From: Bryobacterales bacterium
Lineage (GTDB): Bacteria; Acidobacteriota; Terriglobia; Bryobacterales; UBA6623
Assembly: GCA_022824585.1 (NCBI GenBank)
Contig: JAJDZN010000115.1
Coordinates: forward strand, 1 to 43,991
Direction: 5' to 3'
Length of the DNA stretch: 43,991 nt
The notes under the pieces: generated by a model
Database searches by the model: none
What the model saw: the letters and a program-made list of their open reading frames with translations, nothing else
Told to the model about the DNA's origin: nothing
Translations under genes and position numbers: made by a program
Shown: piece after piece, positions 25,623-34,349 of the stretch
Position numbering within the stretch: the first letter of the stretch is position 1
How the letters are laid out: each line of letters starts with the position of its first letter

Positions 25623-26732
25623 CTAGACCGCAGCCGATTCGACGGCGCCGCAGGCTGCGAGCGCGTGCTCGGTTGCAGCGATCACCTGCTCGGCGGGCGG
25701 GTCCAGTTCCTCGCTCACGCTTCCGATCGAATCGGCCAGCACGAATCGCGCCCTGCCGCCGACCGCTTTCTTGTCGCCCGCAGTCCGCGCGGCGATGTTT
25801 CGGGCGTCCAAGCTCTCCAGACCTGCAAACGACCCGTACGAGAGCACGACAGCTTCGATCCGCGCGCGATCACGGGAGCCCAGCCGGCCGCGCAACTCCG
25901 ACAGGCGCGCCGCGGCGACCATCCCAAAGCCGACTGCTTCGCCGTGCAACAGGGTGCTGTAGCCGGTCTCGGCCTCCAAGGCGTGGCCTAGCGTGTGGCC
26001 GAAGTTCAGGATGCGCCTCAGCCCGCTCTCGCGCTCGTCGGCGCACACAACCGCGGCCTTGATGCGGACCGATTCCGAAATCATCTTCTCGACCGCTTCC
26101 CCCGCGCGCGCTCGGACCATGGCCGCCCGGGTTTCCATGTAAGCGAACAGTTCCGGACTGCGGATGATGCCGTGCTTGACCACCTCTTGCACTCCGGCGA
26201 GGTACTCGCGGTCCGGCAGCGAGACGAGCGTGTCCGGATCGACCAGTACGAGGCGCGGCTGATGGAACGCTCCGACCAGGTTCTTGCCAGAGGAGAGGTT
26301 GACGCCTGTCTTGCCGCCAACCGAAGCATCGACCTGGGCGAGCAAGGTGGTAGGGACTTGGACAAAGTCGATGCCGCGCATGTAGGAAGCGGCCACGAAC
26401 CCAGCCACGTCGCCAGCGACTCCGCCCCCGACCGCCACCACGGCACTGCCGCGGTCCGCGCCCGCGGCGTGCATGTCCGAGCACAGCCTCTCGACCGTGG
26501 ACATGCGCTTGCGCGGCTCGTCGAGCGGACTGGGCAGCGCCACCCAATCGCAGCCTTGGAGTCCCTCCGCCAGACGAGACTCGTAGTGAGTCCAGACGGT
26601 CTCGTCCGCAATCACAAACAGCCGACGATCCCCGAGCGTCTCGCGAATTAGCGACCCGGCGCTTCCGATCAGGCCGGCTTCGATGCGGACATCGTAACGG
26701 GAACCAAGCGTCTCGACGGACACGAGGGCCAT
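25623..26732 (-). CDS. aroB: 3-dehydroquinate synthase
   Basis: Second enzyme of the shikimate pathway, 369 aa from ATG 26732 (MALVSVETLG); the long upstream extension of the frame is antisense to nadB and not family-like. NAD- and metal-binding motifs are complete: GGGVAGDVAGFVA, YMRGIDFVQVPTTLLAQVDASVGGK (split here), KNLVGAFHQP, EVVKHGIIR, and the zinc ligand block NFGHTLGHALE with LLHGEAVGFGM. It is divergent from nadB with an 85-bp gap and followed closely by ubiE. Confidence 0.95.
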   Translation of the reverse strand: MALVSVETLGSRYDVRIEAGLIGSAGSLIRETLGDRRLFVIADETVWTHYESRLAEGLQGCDWVALPSPLDEPRKRMSTVERLCSDMHAAGADRGSAVVAVGGGVAGDVAGFVAASYMRGIDFVQVPTTLLAQVDASVGGKTGVNLSSGKNLVGAFHQPRLVLVDPDTLVSLPDREYLAGVQEVVKHGIIRSPELFAYMETRAAMVRARAGEAVEKMISESVRIKAAVVCADERESGLRRILNFGHTLGHALEAETGYSTLLHGEAVGFGMVAAARLSELRGRLGSRDRARIEAVVLSYGSFAGLESLDARNIAARTAGDKKAVGGRARFVLADSIGSVSEELDPPAEQVIAATEHALAACGAVESAAV

Positions 26733-26817
26733 TAGTCCTTTTTGTACCATGTGGACTTGCTGCAAGCGGTGCCGGCCGGGCGCGGCCCGGGCCCGCAGCC
26801 GCATCGTTGCGACTGCC

Positions 26818-28380
26818 ATGGAAACGGACTTTCTGGTGATCGGCGGCGGCGTGGCGGGCCTCAGCGCGGCCATCGAGGCGGCCCCGGCCGGCCGCGTTCT
26901 CGTGCTGACGAAGGACCGCCTGCGGGAATCGGCCACGGAGTACTCGCAAGGCGGCGTAGCCGTCGCCCTCAGCGACGAGGACGAAGTAGGCCTGCACGAG
27001 CAGGACACGCTTCAGGCTGGAGCTGGCTTGTGCGACCCGCGGGCGGTGCGAGCCCTGACCGAGGCCGGCCCGCGCCGGATCGAAAGACTGATCGAATGGG
27101 GCGCGGAATTCGACTCGGCCGGAGGCAAGCTGTCGTTCTCCATCGAGGGAGCGCACAGCGTGAACCGCGTGCTCCACGCTGGCGGAGACTCCACCGGAAA
27201 GGAGATTGGCCGCACACTGCTGCACAAGGCGAGATCGATTGATGCGATCAAGTTTCAGAGCTTTTCGTCGGTGGTCGATCTGCTCGTCGAAGACGGAACG
27301 GTTTGCGGGGCACTGGCCTGGAATGAAGAGCAGCGCGAGCTCGTTCCGGTCCACGCCCGCGCAGTGCTCCTCGCCACCGGGGGCATCGGGCGGATCTACC
27401 GAGAGACCACGAACCCGGACGTTGCTACCGGAGACGGCGTGGCCATGGCCTACCGCGCCGGGGCGGTCATCGCCAACATGGAGATGGTCCAGTTCCACCC
27501 GACAGCGCTGTTCCTCGAGGGGGCTCCGCGTTTCCTGCTGTCGGAAGCCTTGCGCGGAGAGGGCGCGGTCCTGCGCAACGCCAACATGCAGCGCTTCATG
27601 TCGCGCTATCACGAGAGCGAAGAGCTTGCACCCCGCGACGTGGTGTCTCGGGCCATCGTCAGCGAACTCGCGCGGCTGCGCCGCGGGCCGGTCTACCTTG
27701 ACCTGACTCATCTCGGCGATGGCTACGCACCGAAGCGCTTTCCGCGCATCTACCGCACATGCCTGCTATACGGGGTCGATCTTGCGGTGGAACCGGTTCC
27801 TGTGCATCCCGCGGCGCACTATGCCATGGGCGGAATCTTGACCGACCACGACGGAGCGACCACGCTGCCGGGGCTGTACGCAGCCGGCGAAGCGGCCTGC
27901 AACGGTGTGCATGGCGCCAATCGCTTGGCCAGCAATTCCCTGCTAGAAGGACTGGTATTCGGGGCGCGCTGCGGGGAAGTCATTCGCAAACACGCGGGCG
28001 AATCGCTCCGGAATCCAACACTGCCGAGGAGGAAGCGCGCCAGCGCCCTGCCAGGCAATGCCATTGCAAACCTGCGCCACCTCGCATGGCGGCACGCGGG
28101 GATCACGCGGTCCGGGGAGGGCCTCCGCGCCGGCCTAGAACAGCTAGACCTGCTCTCAACGATGTTCGAAAAGGGGCTTGCCCGCACGAGCCGCCACGGA
28201 TTCGAGACCGACAATATGTATCAAGTGATCCGCTTGATCACGCGCTGTGCGTTGGCGCGCGAGGAGAGTCGAGGCGGCCACTACCGCGTGGACTTCCCGT
28301 CGGCGCGCACCGAGTTCCGCAAGCACTCGCGTATTCGGCGGGGAGCCCAGGTCCGTTTCGTCGAAGTAGGTGCCAGTTGA
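26818..28380 (+). CDS. nadB: L-aspartate oxidase
   Basis: FAD enzyme turning L-aspartate into iminoaspartate, the first step of NAD synthesis, 520 aa from ATG 26818 (METDFLVIGGGVAGL). Visible: Rossmann FAD site VIGGGVAGLSAA, SQGGVAVALS, the HPTAL strand, active-site region RLASNSLLEGLVFGAR typical of NadB versus succinate dehydrogenase, and the C-terminal helical domain ending with RGGHYRVDFP. The upstream extension (26749-26817) is Arg/Cys-rich and probably untranslated. No nadA or nadC is adjacent. Confidence 0.93.
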   Translation: METDFLVIGGGVAGLSAAIEAAPAGRVLVLTKDRLRESATEYSQGGVAVALSDEDEVGLHEQDTLQAGAGLCDPRAVRALTEAGPRRIERLIEWGAEFDSAGGKLSFSIEGAHSVNRVLHAGGDSTGKEIGRTLLHKARSIDAIKFQSFSSVVDLLVEDGTVCGALAWNEEQRELVPVHARAVLLATGGIGRIYRETTNPDVATGDGVAMAYRAGAVIANMEMVQFHPTALFLEGAPRFLLSEALRGEGAVLRNANMQRFMSRYHESEELAPRDVVSRAIVSELARLRRGPVYLDLTHLGDGYAPKRFPRIYRTCLLYGVDLAVEPVPVHPAAHYAMGGILTDHDGATTLPGLYAAGEAACNGVHGANRLASNSLLEGLVFGARCGEVIRKHAGESLRNPTLPRRKRASALPGNAIANLRHLAWRHAGITRSGEGLRAGLEQLDLLSTMFEKGLARTSRHGFETDNMYQVIRLITRCALAREESRGGHYRVDFPSARTEFRKHSRIRRGAQVRFVEVGAS

Positions 28381-28441
28381 ATCGTGATTGGGTCGCTCCG
28401 ACATGACATAGCACATCTAGAATGCGATACAGGAGCCACGG

Positions 28442-28723
28442 ATGAAGGCACTGACTTCCTCGCTGCACGTTCGCATGAACACTGACATGAAGCAGCAAGC
28501 GACGGCGGCCCTCGCGGCGATGGGTATGACCGCCTCGGAAGCTGTGCGGCTGCTGTTTCACCGCATAGCAGCCGATCAAGCCTTCCCGCTCGAGCTCAAG
28601 GTGCCCAACGCGCAAACCCGCTCAGCGATGGCCGAAGTCGACGAACTAGTAAGGGCCCGCAAGGCGCGCTTCGCCAGCGCGGACGACATGTTTGCGGAAC
28701 TCGAAGAAGCCAATGGCCGATAG
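28442..28723 (+). CDS. RelB/DinJ-type antitoxin
   Basis: 93 aa from ATG 28442, with AGGAG 6-10 bases upstream. It shows the RelB/DinJ pattern: VRMNTDMKQQA opening strand, then LAAMGMTASEAVRLLFHRIA ribbon-helix-helix, QAFPLELKVPNAQT, and an acidic helical tail DDMFAELEE that would bind the toxin. The usual YafQ-like toxin should follow directly; only a C-terminal remnant is left (28724-28846), in the same frame after the TAG. Confidence 0.88.
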   Translation: MKALTSSLHVRMNTDMKQQATAALAAMGMTASEAVRLLFHRIAADQAFPLELKVPNAQTRSAMAEVDELVRARKARFASADDMFAELEEANGR

Positions 28724-28846
28724 GCGGGCCAACCCGCCACGTCGGTCGGCGGTGACTTGGCGCTGATCTATCGCATCGACGGCCTCGATTTCGCGCATGC
28801 AGAACTCCGACGGGTGGAGCCAAGAGCGCCGCACGTCGGATACTAA
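28724..28846 (+). pseudogene. Remnant of a YafQ/RelE-like toxin C-terminus
   Basis: Directly after the antitoxin stop the same frame stays open for 40 codons, reading TSVGGDLALIYRIDGLDF and ending HVGY. The DLALIYRIDG segment matches the end region of YafQ-like toxins (LIYRI-x-G-x). The N-terminal two thirds of the toxin are gone, so a deletion has joined antitoxin and toxin tail. Short, hence tentative. Confidence 0.5.
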
Positions 28847-29349
28847 CTCGGTAGTGCCGGTTTCGGCCGGTACGTCGCTTTGACCCGCTTGCTACGCAAG
28901 AAATATGCACCCCACGCTACGCAGTATCCGAAGCGCAGCCAGTTCACCTCGCTCGATCCATCAGTGTTGATTAGCAATAGTTCCACAGCTGCATGAGCAT
29001 AGAGTCCGCATATGGTTACAGTTCGCGCAGCTGCCCGCTTGATTAGGGGGGCAATCACAACTGGCGACAAGAACGCTATGGCACCCAGTCCGCCAGCGAT
29101 CAATCCGACCCTGCCGAACCCCTCTTCCACTAACGTCCCGGCGATTCTAGGAATCGCCATGGGGAGGCTCAGCAGTTCCGTTCCCACGTAACCGCGCAAC
29201 CAGCCGGCAATGCCCCCTTGGTCCGGTGGCATTCGCTCTGCTGACCGTACGCTGTTGACGATGAGCGGGAAGAGCGCAAAAAACCAAACAAGGGTCCCGA
29301 CTTCGTTGAGCATCTCCAAGGTTGCAGCCATATTGCTCGCGAAGGGCAC
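28843..29349 (-). CDS. Small multi-pass membrane protein, unknown
   Basis: 168 aa from GTG 29349, or from ATG 29331 (MAATLEMLNE). About four hydrophobic segments: VGTLVWFFALFPLIV, a weak one near PMAIPRIAG, FGRVGLIAGGLGAIAFLSPVVIAPL, and a C-terminal pair near WLRFGYCVAWGAYF, ending in a basic tail. The arrangement recalls DUF2569-like four-helix proteins, but this is not certain. It follows the DUF1080 gene by 18 bp on the same strand, so they probably share a transcript. Confidence 0.55.
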   Translation of the reverse strand: MPFASNMAATLEMLNEVGTLVWFFALFPLIVNSVRSAERMPPDQGGIAGWLRGYVGTELLSLPMAIPRIAGTLVEEGFGRVGLIAGGLGAIAFLSPVVIAPLIKRAAARTVTICGLYAHAAVELLLINTDGSSEVNWLRFGYCVAWGAYFLRSKRVKATYRPKPALPS

Positions 29350-29367
29350 AGTGCCGCAGATCCGGAA

Positions 29368-30042
29368 TCAGTACTCGAGAATCCAAATGTTGCGGAACAT
29401 CACAAAGCTGTGGATATCGTGCAGCTGCAGTCCGATCGGTCCCTTGAGCGGACGCTCAGGATCCCCGGCATGCTCGGCTGCAAGGACACCGTTAATATAG
29501 ACCCTGATCGCGTCGGCCCGGGATTCGATATTGAGGCGATTCCACTCGCCAACCGTCTCTAGCCCCCCGGGGGCCCGCGCTAACCCGTAGATCGAGCCGG
29601 TCGACCACTTGTCGGAGTACTCGCTATTGATCTGGATTTCATAGCCTTGCTTCGATGGCGTGCAGGCAAAATCCGGACGCTCCGCGATGCCGCAGGCGGC
29701 TTGGGAAGGGTCGCGAATCGATATTCCGCTGTTGCCGGGAGTGTTGACCCAATACTCCAAGTGCAGGTCGAACTCTTCGAACTCACGTTCTGTGTACAGC
29801 CAAGACTGCCGGGTGCTCCACGCGACGAAGGCCTCGCGGCCGATGTCCGCAGTGCCTTGAATTTCGCGCTGTCGGTCAATCCCGAAGTTCGCGGTGACCA
29901 CGCCGTCGGAGCGAATCCGCCAGTGGCCGTCCCCAAGCACCACCCAGTCGTCAAGTCCGTTGCGGAGCAGGTCGTCCCAATCGGCGGCCACCGCCATCGG
30001 GACGATGGCGGCAAACGCTACGGCCAGAATCACTCTCTTCAC
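29368..30042 (-). CDS. Exported DUF1080 (3-keto-disaccharide hydrolase domain) protein
   Basis: 224 aa from GTG 30042, chosen because a GGAGG lies seven bases upstream and a signal peptide follows (VKRVILAVAFAAIVPMAVAA). The body is a concanavalin-like beta-sandwich as in DUF1080 proteins: GLDDWVVLGDGHWRIRSDGVV, EFEEFDLHLEYWV, NSGISIRDP, GYEIQINSEY, GEWNRLNIESRADAIRVYING, and the closing GPIGLQLHD block. Members hydrolyse 3-keto-glycosides or bind sugars in the periplasm; the substrate is unknown here. It probably heads a two-gene unit with the membrane protein downstream. Confidence 0.85.
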   Translation of the reverse strand: MKRVILAVAFAAIVPMAVAADWDDLLRNGLDDWVVLGDGHWRIRSDGVVTANFGIDRQREIQGTADIGREAFVAWSTRQSWLYTEREFEEFDLHLEYWVNTPGNSGISIRDPSQAACGIAERPDFACTPSKQGYEIQINSEYSDKWSTGSIYGLARAPGGLETVGEWNRLNIESRADAIRVYINGVLAAEHAGDPERPLKGPIGLQLHDIHSFVMFRNIWILEY

Positions 30043-30149
30043 CAGATATCCTCCGCCCGGTATCATCCTACGCGAATGCCGCCCAGGCACACGCGGACGA
30101 CTGGGCCAGCGATTGCCGCGGCCAGCGGTCCGCCTAGCTCAGGCCGGCT

Positions 30150-31124
30150 CTAGCCGACGTATTGGACCTCTTCCTCGACCTCGAAGCCGAAGCTGTCCCG
30201 CACGCGTCGTTTCAGTTCTTGGACCAGTTCGTGGATCTGAGCCGCCGTGCCGCCGCCCAGGTTGTAGATCAGGTTCGCGTGATACGGCGCGATCTCGATC
30301 CCGCCGCTGCGCATTCCCTTCGCGCCGACCTGCTCGAGAAAGAAGGCCGAAGCCACCTTGCCGCCACGCACGGCCCGCTCGGGCACGACCTCCACGGCTG
30401 TCGCAGGCAGCGAGTCTAGGAACAAGTTCTTGAAAATGCTGCCCGCGCACCGCATGGCAGGGGGGAACTTCTCGTCGCGAATCGTCCGGATTTCCCGGGC
30501 GCGGGCGCGCAAAGCCTCGGTATCGCCCGACGGCAAGACCAAGCGTACGCCTAAGATCAGCCAGTCCTTGCGACGCTTGAATATCGATTCGCGGTAATCG
30601 AACTCGCACTCCGTGGGGCCGAAGGAGCGCAGCTCGTGCCCATCGAGGAAATCGACGCTCTGGACGAATTCGTCGATCTGGTGCCCGTACGCCCCGGCGT
30701 TGCCGTACACCGCCCCACCGACCGACCCCGGGATGCGCTCCAAGGTGTGCAACCCCTCCAAGCCGTGGTCCACAGTCAAGTCGACCAACGCTTGCAGGCT
30801 GCCGCCGGCGGCGGCTTCAACGGCACCGTCGACATAGCTCAAATCGCCCGCCGTGTAACGCAGCACCAAACCGCGGAAGCCGTCGTCGTCGGCCACGACA
30901 TTGCTGCCGTCTCCGAGCAGATAGCAGGGCACCTCCGCGGCGCTGGCCGCCTGAAAAGCCTCGGCCAAGGCGCGCGGGCTGCTGGCCCAGCCGAACAAGT
31001 CTGCGGGACCGCCGATCGCGAAGCGCGTGTGCTGGCTCAGCGGCACGCTCCGGTCCAAGCGCAGCCCTTCGATGGCTCCCAGAGACCGTGCCAGCTCGGA
31101 GTGGGTTTCGCTCGCGGGCTGCAA
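30150..31124 (-). CDS. murB: UDP-N-acetylenolpyruvoylglucosamine reductase
   Basis: FAD enzyme of peptidoglycan precursor synthesis, reducing the enolpyruvyl group to give UDP-MurNAc, 324 aa. FAD-binding and catalytic segments are visible: HTRFAIGGPADLF, LLGDGSNVVADD, IPGSVGGAVYGNAGAYG, CEFDYRESIFK, the catalytic-Ser region CAGSIFKN, and the C-terminal HANLIYNLGGGTA. The start ATG gives MQPASETH. It stands alone, away from the usual murC-ddl cluster, and is divergent from the DUF2461 gene with a 58-bp gap. Confidence 0.95.
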   Translation of the reverse strand: MQPASETHSELARSLGAIEGLRLDRSVPLSQHTRFAIGGPADLFGWASSPRALAEAFQAASAAEVPCYLLGDGSNVVADDDGFRGLVLRYTAGDLSYVDGAVEAAAGGSLQALVDLTVDHGLEGLHTLERIPGSVGGAVYGNAGAYGHQIDEFVQSVDFLDGHELRSFGPTECEFDYRESIFKRRKDWLILGVRLVLPSGDTEALRARAREIRTIRDEKFPPAMRCAGSIFKNLFLDSLPATAVEVVPERAVRGGKVASAFFLEQVGAKGMRSGGIEIAPYHANLIYNLGGGTAAQIHELVQELKRRVRDSFGFEVEEEVQYVG

Positions 31125-31182
31125 GATCCAATTGTATGGCGCGGCCCGAGGCCGCTCCCAGCCAATCGCGCATCATGGATCT

Positions 31183-31866
31183 ATGGAGTTCACGTTTCCC
31201 GGCTTCGAGCCCCAAGCCCGCCAGTTCCTGCGCGAGCTGCGGGCGAACAACAACCGAGATTGGTTCCAGGCCCACAAGCCGGACTACGAACAGTTCGTGC
31301 GGGGCCCGCTGCTCGAGCTGGTGCTGGAAGTGAGCATCGCCATCGAAGAGCACTCGCCCGGGCACGGCATCGACCCGCGCAAGTCGGCATACCGCATCTA
31401 CCGCGATATCCGCTTCTCCAAGAACAAGGATCCCTACAAGACGCACGCGGCGGCCGTATTCCCGCCGACCGGTCTGGAGCGCCACGCCGGCGCGGGATTC
31501 TACTTCCACTTCTCGGCCGAGGAATTGCTGGTGGGAGGAGGAGTCTACGCGCCCCCGTCAGACACCTTGCGGCGCATCCGCGCCCAGATCGCGGCGGACC
31601 CGGACGAACTGCGCGGCATTATCGCCGCCGCGGGCTACCGCAAGTGCTACAACGGCCTGGAGGGGCAGCGGCTCAAGCGGACCCCGCGCGGTTTCGCCCC
31701 GGACCACCCTGCAGCTGACCTGCTCGTATACAAGCAATTCCTCTCCGGGGTCACGCTTCCGGCCGATGCGATCGAGCAGCCTACGATCGGCTCGCTGCTG
31801 GACCAGCACTTCCGCGCCCTCGCGCCCCTGATGGCGTACCTCAACCGAGCGGTCCAGGCTCGCTGA
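31183..31866 (+). CDS. DUF2461 / TIGR02453 family protein
   Basis: 227 aa from ATG 31183 (MEFTFPGFEPQARQFL). Clear family features: ELRANNNRDWFQAHKPDYEQ, RIYRDIRFSKNKDPYKTHAAA, FYFHFSAEELLVGGGVYAP and LKRTPRGFAPDHPAADLL. The family is widespread and conserved, but no reaction is established. The next gene, ubiD, starts 64 bp later on the same strand. Confidence 0.93.
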   Translation: MEFTFPGFEPQARQFLRELRANNNRDWFQAHKPDYEQFVRGPLLELVLEVSIAIEEHSPGHGIDPRKSAYRIYRDIRFSKNKDPYKTHAAAVFPPTGLERHAGAGFYFHFSAEELLVGGGVYAPPSDTLRRIRAQIAADPDELRGIIAAAGYRKCYNGLEGQRLKRTPRGFAPDHPAADLLVYKQFLSGVTLPADAIEQPTIGSLLDQHFRALAPLMAYLNRAVQAR

Positions 31867-31930
31867 GCCGGGACCGCTCCCGTGGGATCATTGTGGAGAC
31901 AAGCCGCGCCGGGCGCGGCGCGGCCCCATC

Positions 31931-33382
31931 ATGGCGTACAGCGACTTACGTGAATTCATTTCCGCGCTCGAGCAGCGAGGGGAACTCAAGCGCATCCGCG
32001 CCGAGGTTGATCCGAAGCTGGAAATCGCCGAAATTGCCGACCGCGCCGTCAAGTGCGGCGGCCCGGCGCTGCTGTTCGAGCGGCCCAAGGGTTCCAGCAT
32101 CCCAGTTCTAATCAACTCCGTAGCCTCGCTCTCGAAGATGCAGCTGGCCTTCGAGGTGAACGACCTCAGCGACATTGCCGCGAGAATCTCGGAATATCTG
32201 GACCTTGGCGTGCCCAAGGGAGTGGCCGGCAAGCTCAAGGGGCTGGCCAAGCTCGCCGAGCTGCGCAACTTCCTTCCCAAGACGGTGCGTTCCGGCCCGT
32301 GCCAGAAAATTGTCAACAGCGAGAACTTCTCGCTGCACGACTACCCGGTACTGACCTGCTGGCCCGGCGACGGGGGACCCTTTATCACATTGCCCATGGT
32401 GTTCTCGCGCAATCCGATCACCGGCAAGCGCAACTGCGGGATGTACCGCCTGCAGGTCTACGACGAGCGCACCACGGGCATGCACTGGCAAACGCACAAG
32501 CAGGGCGCCGAGCACTACCGCCGGCTGCAACAAGAGGGAAGCGACACCCGTATGGAGGTCGCCGTGGCGATCGGCGCCGACCCCGCGACGATGGTCGCCG
32601 GAAGTCTGCCGCTGCCGCCCGATCTGGACGAGATGCTCTTCGCGGGCTTCATCCGCCGCAAGCCGGTCGAGATGGTGCCTTGCAAGACCGTCGATCTCGA
32701 AGTGCCCGCCAATGCCGAAATCGTGCTCGAGGGGCACGTCAACCTCGGCGAGCTGCGCACGGAGGGACCGTTCGGAGACCACACCGGGTATTACTCCCTC
32801 GAAGACGAGTACCCCGTGCTGCACGTGGACTGCGTCACGCAGCGCAAGGACCCGATCTATGCGACCACCATCGTCGGCAGGCCGCCGATGGAGGACTACT
32901 TCATCGGCAAGGCGATCGAGCGAATCTTCCTGCCCCTGATAAAGCTACAGGCCCCCGAGATCGTCGACATGGCCATGCCCGCCGAAGGGATTTTCCACAA
33001 TTTGATGCTGGTTTCGATCCGCAAGTCCTACCCCGGGCAGGCGCGCAAGGTAATGAATTCCATCTGGGGCCTCGGCCAGGCCTCGTCGACCAAGTGCATC
33101 GTGGTGGTCGACCACGACGTGGACGTGCAGAATTACTCCGAGACTGCTTGGCGGGCGCTGAATAATATCGATCCCGAACGTGACATCCAGTTCACGCTGG
33201 GGCCGATCGACTCGCTGGATCATGCCAGCCGATTGCCGGACTTCGGCTCCAAGATGGGCATCGACGCGACCCGCAAGTGGAAAACGGAGGGATTCACCCG
33301 GCCGTGGCCGGAAGTAATCGAGATGAGCGAGGACGTCAAGCGACGAGTCGACCCGATCTGGGAAGAGCTGGGGATCGGCTAG
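31931..33382 (+). CDS. ubiD: UbiD-family decarboxylase
   Basis: Prenylated-FMN-dependent decarboxylase, 483 aa, at usual length from ATG 31931 (MAYSDLREFISALEQRGEL). Typical blocks are ALLFERPKGS, NPITGKRNCGMYR, MHWQTHKQGAEHYR, EIVLEGHVNLGELRTEGPFGDHTGYYS and the C-terminal FGSKMGIDATRKW. In this gene context it most likely acts in quinone synthesis (4-hydroxybenzoate or the menaquinone/futalosine branch); a UbiX prenyltransferase is not in the window. It is followed 12 bp later by a membrane-fusion lipoprotein gene, so it may be the first gene of a four-gene unit. Confidence 0.93.
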   Translation: MAYSDLREFISALEQRGELKRIRAEVDPKLEIAEIADRAVKCGGPALLFERPKGSSIPVLINSVASLSKMQLAFEVNDLSDIAARISEYLDLGVPKGVAGKLKGLAKLAELRNFLPKTVRSGPCQKIVNSENFSLHDYPVLTCWPGDGGPFITLPMVFSRNPITGKRNCGMYRLQVYDERTTGMHWQTHKQGAEHYRRLQQEGSDTRMEVAVAIGADPATMVAGSLPLPPDLDEMLFAGFIRRKPVEMVPCKTVDLEVPANAEIVLEGHVNLGELRTEGPFGDHTGYYSLEDEYPVLHVDCVTQRKDPIYATTIVGRPPMEDYFIGKAIERIFLPLIKLQAPEIVDMAMPAEGIFHNLMLVSIRKSYPGQARKVMNSIWGLGQASSTKCIVVVDHDVDVQNYSETAWRALNNIDPERDIQFTLGPIDSLDHASRLPDFGSKMGIDATRKWKTEGFTRPWPEVIEMSEDVKRRVDPIWEELGIG

Positions 33383-33394
33383 GATCGGGGCTGC

Positions 33395-34327
33395 ATGGCA
33401 TCTGAGCCGGCCAGAGCGCCAGCCACAGCCTTGCTGGCGCTCATCAGCGCTACGCTCGCGGGCTGCGGTTGGGAGCCGGGAATCTTGGCCGGCGAGATCG
33501 AGGTAGAACCGCCGAAGACCAAGGACGCCGAACTGACAGCAGTCGCCGTGGCCACGCTCGACGGGCCGGTGAAGGCGCGACGGGGCGGTCGTGTGCTGGC
33601 ATTGCGAGCCCGGACCGGGGATGTCGTAAATGCAGGCGACGCCCTGATCGAATTCGAAGACTTGGCGCTGGAGGAATCCAAGGCCGCGGTGCGCCGCGAG
33701 ATCGAGGAGCTGAGGGCTGCGCATGCGGCAGCCGGGGCCACGCCCGCCGCAACCGAGCGGAGTGTCAGCCGGGACCTTCGCATGGCGGCACTAGAGCAGC
33801 TGGAGGAGACCCACCGCCGCGCCAGCGAAGAATTCCAGCGTTGGACGGAACTATTCGAAGAGGGCCTAGCGGCCCGCCTCGACTTCGAGGAGAAGCGGCA
33901 GGAGTTCGAAGCTCTCGGCGCGCGTCTGCGCGAGGCTCGGGCCGCCGCTACCCAGGAGACCGCGACCGAGGAACCGTCCGAGCCTGCCGAACTGCGGCGC
34001 GCGCAACGGCTGTTGGAGCGCTTGCAAGAGCTGCCCAAGACCTACTTGGTCAAAAGCCCTTGGGACGGGGCTGTCAAGGATCTGCTGGTGGCGGCCGGGG
34101 ACATGCCGGGGCGCGGGGCGGTGGTGGCTACGGTGGCGCGGGCCGCCTCGACAATGCTGGTAGCGGAGATCTCTCCTGGCACAACAGTCGTTGTCATCGA
34201 GGAGGCCTGCGGCGTGCCGGGACCGTTAGCGTTCAGCCGGCGCGACGCAACGCTCAAGCTGGCGGCGCCGACACCGCAGCTTCGACCGGGGGACGAATGC
34301 CGGCTGGCGGTGTCGATTAGAGAGTAA
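33395..34327 (+). CDS. Membrane fusion (HlyD/MacA-like) lipoprotein
   Basis: 310 aa. The N-terminal lipoprotein signal ends in lipobox ATLAGC (Cys about 24). A biotinyl-lipoyl-like half follows (GGRVLALRARTGDVVNAGDALIEFED), then a long charged coiled coil (about 80-200), the second lipoyl half (YLVKSPWDGAVKDLLVAAGDMPGRG) and a short beta-rich tail. This is the layout of adaptor subunits of tripartite or ABC exporters, though on the short side. The ABC ATPase gene follows; the matching FtsX/MacB-type permease is missing. The ATG start lies 12 bp after the ubiD stop. Confidence 0.82.
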   Translation: MASEPARAPATALLALISATLAGCGWEPGILAGEIEVEPPKTKDAELTAVAVATLDGPVKARRGGRVLALRARTGDVVNAGDALIEFEDLALEESKAAVRREIEELRAAHAAAGATPAATERSVSRDLRMAALEQLEETHRRASEEFQRWTELFEEGLAARLDFEEKRQEFEALGARLREARAAATQETATEEPSEPAELRRAQRLLERLQELPKTYLVKSPWDGAVKDLLVAAGDMPGRGAVVATVARAASTMLVAEISPGTTVVVIEEACGVPGPLAFSRRDATLKLAAPTPQLRPGDECRLAVSIRE

Positions 34328-34332
34328 CTAGT

Positions 34333-34348
34333 GCGCGAAGCTTCGCGC
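34333..34348. promoter_or_regulatory. Perfect 16-bp palindrome between adaptor and ABC genes
   Basis: The sequence gcgcgaagcttcgcgc is a perfect palindrome, placed six bases after the stop of the fusion protein gene and just before the ABC ATPase. It could be a protein-binding site, or a short RNA hairpin (6-bp stem, 4-base loop) that modulates expression of the downstream gene. There is no T-run after it, so it is not a classic terminator. Confidence 0.45.
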
Positions 34349-34349
34349 C

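Noticed and set aside
25870..27711. Minus-strand open frame of 613 codons across aroB and nadB
   Set aside because: Its product is Arg/Gly-rich with no family features, while both opposing frames are complete enzymes.
32053..33165. Plus-strand open frame of 370 codons inside ubiD
   Set aside because: It lies fully within the ubiD gene in another frame and is Arg-rich; a shadow.
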